64,000 bases of DNA from Pelomonas sp047654785 (lineage in GTDB: Bacteria > Pseudomonadota > Gammaproteobacteria > Burkholderiales > Burkholderiaceae_C): positions 1,798,001 to 1,862,000 of the forward strand of contig NZ_JASGKQ010000003.1 of the NCBI RefSeq assembly GCF_047654785.1, given 5' to 3'. Made by a program: the position numbers and the translations under genes. Positions 51,169 through 57,546 of this stretch are shown in pieces. Each line of letters opens with the position of its first letter. Position 1 is the stretch's first letter. Below the pieces are notes generated by a model. The model was not told the origin of the DNA. It ran no database searches and was given only the letters and a program-made list of their open reading frames with translations.

Positions 51169-52539
51169 ATGCGTAGAATCTTTTTTTGCGCGCTGTATTT
51201 GATTGTCACGTGCCTTTGCCTAATTTTTGGAACCAATTACGCAAAGGCTGAGGGAACGGTCCCACGCGCTTCTGGCATTGAGTATTACTGCCAAAAACTG
51301 TCAGATGGCAGTGTGTTTAAATCGAAGGACGGCGGTCTTGCCGCAACTACGTGCGAAGGCTCGTCATATAGTTATAGCTGGGGTTCTGGAGTTCATTACA
51401 GTAAAGCCTGTAACCCTAGTACCAATCCGGCCAAGTGTGATAGGTGGCATAAGCAGTATCGACCTGACGGAAGTCTTGCCAGCGACACTAGCGAGGGCTG
51501 GGTTATTAATATTTCCTGGTCTTATGTCAATGAGTGCCCGGAGAACTCTACGTATTCCGGGAGTGAACAGTGCAGTTGTTCTGGCGGTTATAGCCCTAGC
51601 GTTGACGGCAAGTCGTGCAGTGGCGCTTGCCCTTCTAAGGAGGTGAACAAAAGTGGTTATTTCGACATTGGCACGAAAGCTTCTGCTAGTCCTGTTGTTT
51701 GGGGTTGTTCGGGAAATTGTGAAGTTGTTTTTGATGGTGAGTCGCCGGCCGGTAGCTCGCTTGTTGACGGCGTTAAACATTGGTATGCGAAAGGGGCGTA
51801 CGTAAATACGGGCAAAAAATGCAGTGCATCGGCTGAAGCCGGGAAGCAGGTTGGCAGTGCTGCATCGGCTGTGCCGCCGGACGGTTGTAAGCCGGGTCAG
51901 GGCGCCGGCACGATAAACGGAAAGACTGTTTGTTTCGATCAGAGCGGCGACGATCACGAAGTTGATAAGAGTTCTGAAGACAAAAGCACGACGAAGACGG
52001 AAAAGACCGTTCAGGAAAACCCGGACGGGTCGAAGACTACAACGGAAACGACGACAAGGACCGGCGCTGACGGCATTGTCGAAACGACGACGACGAGAAC
52101 TACCGTTAGGCCCGATGGTTCTAGCGTGACTGAGAGCGAGTCGACGACGAACAAGCCACCTGGAAAGGATGATGGCAAGGACGAAGGTGACGACGAATCA
52201 AGCGAGTGCAAGAAGAATTCGAGTGCATCGGGGTGCGGCGGTGAGCCTGCGAATATTGGTAGCCTTTATCATGCGAAAGGAAAGACGTTGGATAGCGTCT
52301 TGGCGTCGGCGAGGGATTCGTTCCTGTCTACGCCGATAGGAACGGCGGCCGGCCGGTTTTTGGTAGTTTCTGCCGCCGGCACCTGTCCAAGTTGGAGCGG
52401 CACTATTCCTTATATCGACGCCGAATTCAGCATCGATCAGTTTTGCAGTTCTTTTGCATCTAGCGCATTGGCGATACTAAAGGTCTGCATACTTGTGGTG
52501 GCGTCGTTCTTTGCCTTCAGGATTTCCATCGGAGATTGA
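51169..52539 (+). CDS. TspB/pIII-like phage adhesin (minor coat protein)
   Basis: A 456-residue protein: signal peptide (MRRIFFCALYLIVTCLCLIF, cleavage near AKA), a Cys-rich N-terminal part (about 1-240), a long low-complexity linker of Thr/Glu/Lys/Ser/Asp (about 270-350), a C-terminal domain with paired Cys, and one terminal membrane helix (ALAILKVCILVVASFFAF). This is the pIII plan: receptor-binding domains, flexible linker, anchor. The C-terminal part recalls the TspB proteins of neisserial filamentous phages. Starts at 51130 (GTG) and 51160 are alternatives; 51169 gives the cleanest signal peptide. G+C is low for this genome. Confidence 0.82.
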   Translation: MRRIFFCALYLIVTCLCLIFGTNYAKAEGTVPRASGIEYYCQKLSDGSVFKSKDGGLAATTCEGSSYSYSWGSGVHYSKACNPSTNPAKCDRWHKQYRPDGSLASDTSEGWVINISWSYVNECPENSTYSGSEQCSCSGGYSPSVDGKSCSGACPSKEVNKSGYFDIGTKASASPVVWGCSGNCEVVFDGESPAGSSLVDGVKHWYAKGAYVNTGKKCSASAEAGKQVGSAASAVPPDGCKPGQGAGTINGKTVCFDQSGDDHEVDKSSEDKSTTKTEKTVQENPDGSKTTTETTTRTGADGIVETTTTRTTVRPDGSSVTESESTTNKPPGKDDGKDEGDDESSECKKNSSASGCGGEPANIGSLYHAKGKTLDSVLASARDSFLSTPIGTAAGRFLVVSAAGTCPSWSGTIPYIDAEFSIDQFCSSFASSALAILKVCILVVASFFAFRISIGD

Positions 52540-52844
52540 TTGTGCTTAGCCAATTTACCTCATGGCTGTTGGGCCTTGTAAAGTCGTTTTTTGGTGCGTT
52601 GTGGGACTTCGTGTCGGATGCATTTATTGGCACGGTGGAAATGTGCGCAAATGCGTTCGTAAGCTTGTCGTCGTCAATTCCTGTTCCTCAGTTCCTTGAG
52701 GACGGCCTGCAGTCTGTCTATGCAAACATCGATCCCGGTGTTTCTTATATATTGACTGCACTTGGCATTCCTACTGCACTTGGCATTATTGGCGCTGGAT
52801 TTACGTTCAGGATTACTCGCAAGGCGCTTTCCTTCATATTCTGA
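52536..52844 (+). CDS. DUF2523-type phage membrane protein (pVI-like)
   Basis: A protein of about 102 residues with three hydrophobic segments (FTSWLLGLVKSFFGALWDFV, the IPVPQFLEDGLQSV region with a following helix, and ALGIPTALGIIGAGFTFRIT). It matches the small DUF2523 proteins usually encoded after the adhesin in inoviruses and thought to be pVI-like. The start is TTG at 52536, overlapping the adhesin stop, or GTG at 52542. In most inoviruses zot follows next on the same strand; here it does not. Confidence 0.82.
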   Translation: MIVLSQFTSWLLGLVKSFFGALWDFVSDAFIGTVEMCANAFVSLSSSIPVPQFLEDGLQSVYANIDPGVSYILTALGIPTALGIIGAGFTFRITRKALSFIF

Positions 52845-52879
52845 CAACCCTATTAGCGCCACTGTTCGTCTAAGTATGG

Positions 52880-52897
52880 TGCGATAGGGATCGTTAC
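52880..52897 (+). repeat. 18-bp direct repeat, left copy
   Basis: TGCGATAGGGATCGTTAC, exactly repeated at 56150-56167. The pair brackets 3.27 kb containing two small genes, zot, parB and the hairpin region. It contains a CGAT-AGGG-ATCG dyad, as in recombinase crossover sites. It begins 35 bases after the pVI-like gene. Confidence 0.85.
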
Positions 52898-52931
52898 TTC
52901 ATAAAACGGATTCCGTGGTGGAAAAAAGTTG

Positions 52932-52959
52932 TTGACGTTGCGCGCATTGCGCGTATACT
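52932..52959 (+). promoter_or_regulatory. Sigma-70 promoter with overlapping dyad
   Basis: TTGACG (52932-52937), 16 bases, TATACT (52954-52959): one of the best vegetative promoters in the window. The spacer contains CGCG-CATTG-CGCG symmetry, a possible operator. It would drive the two small genes at 53030 and 53327. Confidence 0.75.
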
Positions 52960-53029
52960 TCAGGACATGGACAGCAGAAACGCGGTCCCCGAGTCCAGGC
53001 GGTTCCTGGCGTTCCGATAGGAGCACACC

Positions 53030-53284
53030 ATGTTCATCAAGCACACCGTCCGCCCCGCCTTCAACGGCCTTGAAGAGCGCAAGAACCGACTGGCTGAGAA
53101 GGCCGCCGCCCTGGGCCTGACATTCGGCACCAGCGGCATGGGCTACGGCAAGAACGCCTTCGGCGGCAACACCTTCGACGTCAAGGACGTTCTGAAGGCC
53201 CAAGGCGCCCGCTTCGACGGTCAGTCGAAGGTCTGGTATTTCGAGAGCCTGGAAGCTGCCGAAGCCGCTATCGCCGCCCTCTGA
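53030..53284 (+). CDS. Small accessory protein, unknown
   Basis: An 84-residue soluble protein (MFIKHTVRPAFNGLEERKNR; later GTSGMGYGKNAFGGNTFDVK, then a tail ending SLEAAEAAIAAL). It has its own strong promoter and an AGGAGC ribosome site. G+C is higher than in the phage structural genes, so it may be cargo of different origin. I do not recognise the family. It is followed by a GCCCGGC/GCCGGGC hairpin with TTT (53293-53313). Confidence 0.65.
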   Translation: MFIKHTVRPAFNGLEERKNRLAEKAAALGLTFGTSGMGYGKNAFGGNTFDVKDVLKAQGARFDGQSKVWYFESLEAAEAAIAAL

Positions 53285-53326
53285 ACAACCCGGCCCGGCA
53301 GGCGCCGGGCTTTCCAGGATCGCCCC

Positions 53327-53578
53327 ATGCTGCAGCACGCCACCGACGACAGCCTAATCATCGACGGCCGAGATACCGGCCTGAAGCTCACCCAGCGCCA
53401 GGACGGCACCGTCGTCTACACGCCAGAAAACCGATTGCGCGGCCAGGCTTACAAGCAGCACCAGATGCCGCACAAGCGCTACTCGGTCGCCCATGACGCC
53501 CCCTCATCTGGTGCTGCCGGACGCGGGCAGTTGGAAGCTGATGTGCGCGAGTTGCTCGTGCGCTTGGTGGCCGAATAA
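53327..53578 (+). CDS. Small accessory protein, unknown
   Basis: An 83-residue soluble protein (MLQHATDDSLIIDGRDTGLK; later VYTPENRLRGQAYKQHQMPH), downstream of the previous gene past a weak hairpin. No known domain is seen. The 105 bases between its stop and the converging zot stop (53684) contain nothing recognisable. Confidence 0.5.
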   Translation: MLQHATDDSLIIDGRDTGLKLTQRQDGTVVYTPENRLRGQAYKQHQMPHKRYSVAHDAPSSGAAGRGQLEADVRELLVRLVAE

Positions 53579-53683
53579 GCTTGGACGATCTTCAAGCGCG
53601 GGCGCGGCGCGCCCCGAGCTGTTCGAGCAAGAACCGGCCCTGGCTCGCCGTGGCCGGCATTGGCCGATTTTTCTCGTGCGAAA

Positions 53684-54931
53684 CTATCGCCCGGCGGCTA
53701 CGTCCTTGATGGCACTTCCAACTGTGGGGGTGTGCGTTATGGGGCCGGGTGCATCAAAGAATCTTGGCGGCGTGTTTTCTTGACTTATCGTTGTCGTCTT
53801 GTTTTCGCTGCTGATTGGCTGAGGGCCGCGAACTGCGGACTGTTGTGCCGCTGTTGCCCGTCCGAATTCTTCCAGGGGCCATGGCGTGGCCAGTTCGTGG
53901 TAGCCGCCTACGGCAAGCTGAACAACGTCGCCGCTTATGACGACGGCAACGCCTAGCGTTCTGAGTGCGTCAAGCGAAAGTCTTTCGATGACGACGGATC
54001 CGCCTTGAATCCATTCAATCACGCCGGACGTGCGGTTGCGCATCGTGATGAGCCCGGCAAGTCGGATTCTTCCCTTCGATGACACTTCTAGCATTCGGCG
54101 CTCTATCGGTGATTTTTCTTCTTGCTCTGCTTGCTGGTTGTTGTCGGCTGTTTTTTTTGGTTGCACTGCGGCGCCGTTGTTGTTGATTGGCCGCTGAACT
54201 TCGAAGTGCCTTTCTGACTTAACCGGCTGTTTTTCATCAGGATGAAAAAATGCCCATGCTTTCCATGCGCCGAATGTAACGGCGATGGCCGTTAGCGGGA
54301 TTCCGTATTTCAGCCACGGATGATTCAATACTTGCGCTCGTTGGTCGGTGTAAACGTCAGTATTCGTGTCATCCGACACGTGACTGCTGTACGTTCCAAA
54401 ATACTTCTGATCGTATTTTGTTATCGTTGTTCCTGTTTTACTGTACTTGTCTCCACCAGTGTGGCGAAAAGTGTTGACCCTGTATTTCTTGCCTTTTCCG
54501 AACGCGTTGAGCTTCAGAAAACAGAGCTTGAGTTCGATTCGGCGTCGCCATGTGGCATGTACGTCCCGTACGTCTTGACCCATCAAGACGATATCCATGC
54601 CACGGTGCCGGTGCTCCGTCACCAGTTCGGTTTGCACCTCATTCAGTTTGACGCGGTTTCCCCAGAAGTTTTGAGCTTCATCGAAGACGTGAAGCGCGTT
54701 GTCCCTGCAGAGTTCAACCCAATTGGATTTCATCTGATCACGAGTCAAGACGTGCAGTAGTTCTCTGCATCTTTCTTCGCTGACTCCGGCGATTTCGGCA
54801 ATCTTCTTGTGGTCGATACCTTCGACGTATGCTACGACTTCACGGCCCGCCTTGATGGCCGGGATAATACGAACCGCCATGGCTTCGTAAGATTTTCCGG
54901 AACCCGGCAATCCTTCGTGGAATATGATCAT
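53684..54931 (-). CDS. zot: Zot (pI-like) phage assembly ATPase, intact
   Basis: A 415-residue Zot-domain protein. Walker A is GLPGSGKS (7-14) and Walker B ALHVFDEAQ (79-87). A single membrane helix lies at about 208-229 (WLKYGIPLTAIAVTFGAWKA), with the C-terminal part in the periplasm. It powers extrusion of filamentous phage through the envelope. It is encoded opposite to the other virion genes, convergent with them, downstream of parB. The ATG at 54931 has the ribosome site GCGGAG 10 bases upstream and the 16-bp palindrome at 54950. Its first 101 codons are duplicated at 50791. Confidence 0.92.
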   Translation of the reverse strand: MIIFHEGLPGSGKSYEAMAVRIIPAIKAGREVVAYVEGIDHKKIAEIAGVSEERCRELLHVLTRDQMKSNWVELCRDNALHVFDEAQNFWGNRVKLNEVQTELVTEHRHRGMDIVLMGQDVRDVHATWRRRIELKLCFLKLNAFGKGKKYRVNTFRHTGGDKYSKTGTTITKYDQKYFGTYSSHVSDDTNTDVYTDQRAQVLNHPWLKYGIPLTAIAVTFGAWKAWAFFHPDEKQPVKSERHFEVQRPINNNGAAVQPKKTADNNQQAEQEEKSPIERRMLEVSSKGRIRLAGLITMRNRTSGVIEWIQGGSVVIERLSLDALRTLGVAVVISGDVVQLAVGGYHELATPWPLEEFGRATAAQQSAVRGPQPISSENKTTTISQENTPPRFFDAPGPITHTPTVGSAIKDVAAGR

Positions 54932-54965
54932 TGATGTTCTCCGCTTTCTGTTTCGCATGCGAAAC
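54630..54965 (-). repeat. 336-bp inverted repeat, right arm
   Basis: The 5' part of the intact zot gene with its leader; complement of 50757-51092 with three silent differences. The 3537 bases between the arms (51093-54629) hold the adhesin, pVI-like protein, two small genes and the zot 3' part. Confidence 0.98.
54950..54965. promoter_or_regulatory. 16-bp perfect palindrome, right copy
   Basis: Second copy of GTTTCGCATGCGAAAC, 18 bases upstream of the intact zot ATG and 32 bases after the parB stop codon. Placed to let a dimeric protein, most simply the ParB-like product, control zot. Confidence 0.6.
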
Positions 54966-54986
54966 GGACGGGCGGTCAGCCCGTCC
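54966..54986 (-). terminator. Hairpin between parB and zot
   Basis: Perfect 8-bp arms GGACGGGC / GCCCGTCC with a 5-base loop, directly beside the palindrome, 11 bases after the parB stop. On the minus strand it is followed by GTTTC, only a short T-run, so it may attenuate rather than stop read-through into zot. Confidence 0.5.
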
Positions 54987-54997
54987 ATTTCGTTTAA

Positions 54998-55879
54998 TTA
55001 GTTCTGCGCCTTCTCCAGCCTCTTGAGTTGACGGCGTAGCCACTGTGCGCCGCCGAGGGCTTCGAACTGCTTGGCCTGCGAAGCGGAAAGCTGAAAGGTG
55101 ATCGTGGCCTTGCCGGTCGGCTCTTCGTCGTCGCCATCGCCTTCGCCACCATCTTCGCCACCATCTTCGCCACCATCTTCGCCACCATCTTCGCCACCAT
55201 CTTCGCCACCCTCTCCGCCTTTGGGCAGTTCAAGGTTCATCTGTGACGCCTTGCGCAGTTCGTCAAGGTGCTGGCGCACGGTCGTTCGTCCGACGGTCCC
55301 AAGCTTCACCATCGGCAGCAGCTTCTCTAGCATCGGCCCGCCGTCGCTGTGTTTTGCAATCTGGTTCAGCGTGACGGCCGTCTCAACGTCTTGAAGATTG
55401 CCGTCTGCGACTAGGTTCCGCACTTCCTGGCTGAAGCCGGGCGAGGTCAGGGATAGATGCTTAGAAATCCACCCGGCGGACTTGTTCAGCTTGCGCGCCA
55501 CCTCGGCCGGCTTGCCGATCATGGCCTGCATCTCACGAACCGCAGTGCAGACTTCGAACAGGTTCAGGTTTTCGCGCTGAACGTTCTCGATGATCTGCTT
55601 CGCCTTCAGCTCGGCGGACTTGTCTTCGTCGGTGACGATGGCGGCGATTTCCGACCATCCGGCGCGGATCGCGGCCAAGGTGCGCCGCTGCCCTGCGATC
55701 ACCGCGTATCCATCGTTCACGCGCCGTGCGAAGATCGGCTGCATCAGGCCGTGCTCTTTCAGCGACTCGGCAAGTTCGTTGATGGATGCCTCATTCAGGC
55801 CGGTTCGCGTGCGAACGTTCGGTGCGATCGTGACGGCGGCGAGGGGGATCATTTGGGTGATGGACTTTTGCTCAGACAT
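54998..55879 (-). CDS. ParB/KorB-like DNA-binding protein
   Basis: A 293-residue ParB-family protein. The N-terminal ParB domain has the GQRRTLAAIRAGW motif and the ENVQREN motif, followed by a helix-turn-helix (GKPAEVARKLNKSAGWISKH). A linker of repeated Asp-Gly-Gly-Glu units (about residues 222-247) leads to a C-terminal dimer-like segment. No ParA is encoded nearby, so it may act as a KorB-like repressor rather than in partition. ATG 55879 was chosen over upstream Mets because MSEQKSITQMIPLAAV is the natural N-terminus. ParB is not usual in filamentous phages. Confidence 0.85.
   Translation of the reverse strand: MSEQKSITQMIPLAAVTIAPNVRTRTGLNEASINELAESLKEHGLMQPIFARRVNDGYAVIAGQRRTLAAIRAGWSEIAAIVTDEDKSAELKAKQIIENVQRENLNLFEVCTAVREMQAMIGKPAEVARKLNKSAGWISKHLSLTSPGFSQEVRNLVADGNLQDVETAVTLNQIAKHSDGGPMLEKLLPMVKLGTVGRTTVRQHLDELRKASQMNLELPKGGEGGEDGGEDGGEDGGEDGGEDGGEGDGDDEEPTGKATITFQLSASQAKQFEALGGAQWLRRQLKRLEKAQN
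55141..55210. repeat. 12-bp tandem repeat in parB
   Basis: Five exact copies of CTTCGCCACCAT (55141-55200) plus most of a sixth. On the coding strand each adds Asp-Gly-Gly-Glu to the linker. Copy number could change by slippage without breaking the frame. Confidence 0.95.
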
Positions 55880-55966
55880 AGCGTTCTCCATTGGTTGAAA
55901 AGCGCCCCGGTGGGGCATGACGGCCCGCCCGTGGGGTGGGGCCTTCCTCGCCAAAGGCCATGCACA

Positions 55967-56094
55967 GCGAAGCGGTTTAGGGGTCAAGACCCATTTCCGC
56001 CCTGCCCTTCCTATCGGCGTCGCTGTGCGACGCTCATATGCCGGTGCGCGGAAATGGCCCGCAGGGCTTGGTCTTGACGCCTAAACCGCTTCGC
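55967..56094. repeat. Nested 128-bp inverted repeat, candidate phage origin
   Basis: Outer arms of 25 bases with one mismatch (55968-55992 and 56070-56094; core CTAAACCGCTTCGC), middle arms CCATTTCCGC (55991-56000) and GCGGAAATGG (56048-56057), inner arms GCGTCGC-TGT-GCGACGC (56017-56033). A further AGGTAG/CTACCT hairpin lies at 56110-56132. The 343-base gap between parB and the recombinase gene contains no gene. Such structure suits a replication origin, packaging signal or recombinase site. Confidence 0.75.
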
Positions 56095-56149
56095 GGTACA
56101 ACGAACAGGGAGGTAGGCTCCGTTTAGCTACCTGCTCATGGCGGCAGCT

Positions 56150-56167
56150 TGCGATAGGGATCGTTAC
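56150..56167 (+). repeat. 18-bp direct repeat, right copy
   Basis: TGCGATAGGGATCGTTAC, second copy of 52880-52897, 56 bases from the end of the recombinase gene. The position next to a recombinase and at the edge of the hairpin region supports a role as a recombination site. Confidence 0.85.
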
Positions 56168-56222
56168 CCGAAGGGCAAAGACCCGCAGGGGCTTTGTGGC
56201 GAAGCCATAGAGCCCGGGCCCG

Positions 56223-56789
56223 TTAGGGCATCGCCACGGGGGTTTTGCCGCGCTTCATTCTGTAGATGGCGCATTTGACGCTCTCGAAGGAAACGCCATG
56301 GGCTTCGGCGATCTGGGTTATTGAGGCCCCGGAATTTCGCATGCGCAACGCCGATTCATAGTCGAACTTGCGCGGCTTCGTGCAACGAACGCCACGGGCA
56401 CGCGCGGCGATGCGCCCGGCGGTGCAGCGCTCGTTGATCAGGCTGCGTTCGAACTCGGCGAACGCTCCCAAAAGCTGAAACATCATGCGGCCGACGGCCG
56501 TTTGAGTTTCTATCGGCTCAGTCAGGCTTTGCAGACAAGCGCCAGCCTGGCGAATCAGGCTTTCGATTCGGATCAAGTCTTGCAGCGACCGTGCAAGCCT
56601 GTCGATTTTGTAGACGACTACAACGTCGCCCGTTCCGATGCTGGAGAGTAAATCTTCAAGCTCCGGCCGCTCCTTCACCCCGGAGCGCTTCTCGTGCCAA
56701 TACTTTGAAACGCCTGCTTTTTTCAGCGCGTCTATCTGAAGTCGTGTATCTTGCTCAAGCGTGGAAACACGCGCATACCCCAGTTTCAA
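56223..56789 (-). CDS. Serine recombinase (resolvase/invertase family)
   Basis: A 188-residue small serine recombinase. Catalytic Ser9 is in YARVST, with VVYKIDRLARSLQDLIRIES and the E-helix AFAEFERSLINERCTAGRIAAR. A helix-turn-helix ends the protein (GASITQIAEAHGVSFESVKC). Start TTG at 56789 has a GGGAG site nine bases upstream and gives the standard N-terminus; longer starts (56861, 57038) run into the attachment region and trxA. It may integrate the phage, as the resolvase-like enzyme of Ralstonia RSM phages does, and could also act on the 18-bp repeats or invert the zot segment. Confidence 0.88.
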   Translation of the reverse strand: MKLGYARVSTLEQDTRLQIDALKKAGVSKYWHEKRSGVKERPELEDLLSSIGTGDVVVVYKIDRLARSLQDLIRIESLIRQAGACLQSLTEPIETQTAVGRMMFQLLGAFAEFERSLINERCTAGRIAARARGVRCTKPRKFDYESALRMRNSGASITQIAEAHGVSFESVKCAIYRMKRGKTPVAMP

Positions 56790-56841
56790 TGCCGTTCTCC
56801 CTATTGGTGCTGCGATGTTTGCAGCGCCTGGCTTTCGTGAA

Positions 56842-56859
56842 CGCGGGAGAAACGGGGCC
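56842..56859 (+). repeat. Candidate right attachment half (attR)
   Basis: CGCGGGAGAAACGGGGCC, imperfect match to 47517-47533. It is 53 bases beyond the recombinase start and about 110 bases before trxA. Confidence 0.4.
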
Positions 56860-56970
56860 ATCGGGCCAGCTTTCGGAGCTTGGCCAGGGTGCTTGTGTAC
56901 AATGATTTTGCCTATCCGGACGGCGCCGTCGCACGGCGACGCCCACCTTCTGAGGCCAAGGAACCCTCCC

Positions 56971-57300
56971 ATGAGCAGCGAATTGATCAAGCATGTTTCC
57001 GACGCGTCGTTCGACGCCGACGTGATCCAGTCCGGCAAGCCGGTGCTGGTGGACTACTGGGCCGAGTGGTGCGGCCCGTGCAAGATGATCGCCCCCATCC
57101 TGGACGAAGTCGCGGCCGGCTACGGCGACAAGCTGCAGGTGGCCAAGATGAACGTGGACGAGAACCGCCAGGTGCCCGCCAAGTTCGGCATCCGCGGCAT
57201 CCCGACGCTGATGCTGTTCAAGGACGGCCAACTGGCCGCCACCAAGGTCGGCGCCCTCTCCAAGGCCCAATTAACCGCCTTCATCGACGCGAACCTATAA
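56971..57300 (+). CDS. trxA: Thioredoxin 1
   Basis: A 109-residue thioredoxin with the active site WCGPC (Cys34, Cys37) and the cis-Pro loop GIRGIPTLMLFKDG. It reduces protein disulfides in the cytoplasm. ATG at 56971 with a weak upstream ribosome site; a TACAAT box lies at about 56899-56904. In E. coli thioredoxin is a host factor for filamentous phage assembly and a phage T7 polymerase subunit. The prophage ends about 110 bases upstream, so part of the promoter region may be new. Confidence 0.97.
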   Translation: MSSELIKHVSDASFDADVIQSGKPVLVDYWAEWCGPCKMIAPILDEVAAGYGDKLQVAKMNVDENRQVPAKFGIRGIPTLMLFKDGQLAATKVGALSKAQLTAFIDANL

Positions 57301-57546
57301 TCGCGCCCGGCTGCCACAGCGCTTCACACGCCTCCCGGCGTTCCGCTGCGGCAGCCAAAAGCCAACACGCCCCGGATTCGGACGAATCCAGCCAGCGTGG
57401 ACTCGGCGCCCCTCCCCTACGTTTCCTGACGCCACGCCGCCCGCTTTTTTGGGAGCGGCGGCCGGCCGTGCGGTCCCGTTCCGGGGCGACCGTGACCTCG
57501 CCGTTGTGCCTTGGCTGGCACCGCGGCCCCTGACGGGTGTCCACCC
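57301..57546 (+). promoter_or_regulatory. rho leader region
   Basis: 246 bases between trxA and rho. They contain a GGATTCG-GA-CGAATCC dyad (about 57373-57388) and a hairpin CCGCCCGCT/AGCGGCGG whose loop holds T6 (about 57438-57463). In E. coli rho is autoregulated by attenuation in its leader, so these may serve the same purpose. No gene is supported here. Confidence 0.4.

Larger units (their letters stand above)
47517..56859. mobile_element. Integrated filamentous phage (inovirus), about 9.3 kb
   Basis: Between two host genes lies a block of clearly lower G+C with a filamentous-phage gene set: repressor, rolling-circle replication initiator, ssDNA-binding-like protein, small membrane proteins, a 69-residue coat precursor, TspB/pIII-like adhesin, DUF2523 protein, Zot ATPase, ParB-like protein and a serine recombinase at the right end. 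Ralstonia RSM-type inoviruses also use a resolvase-like recombinase for integration. The ends given are the imperfect direct repeat described separately and are uncertain by some tens of bases. It lies between the AddB-like gene and trxA, not in a tRNA. Confidence 0.9.

Noticed and set aside
52880..52897. 18-bp repeat as a XerCD dif-type site used for integration
   Set aside because: Length and half-site pattern do not fit the 28-bp dif plan, the copies do not bracket the whole prophage, and the phage carries its own recombinase.
50757..54965. Explaining the repeat as an insertion sequence with terminal inverted repeats
   Set aside because: No transposase lies inside, the arms are coding zot sequence, and there is no target-site duplication visible.
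55141..55210. CRISPR-like array
   Set aside because: Tandem 12-bp units without spacers, in frame within parB. No CRISPR array or cas gene seen in the window.
56334..56349. Third copy of the 16-bp palindrome inside the recombinase gene
   Set aside because: 14 of 16 bases match but symmetry is broken and it lies in conserved-looking coding sequence; may be chance.
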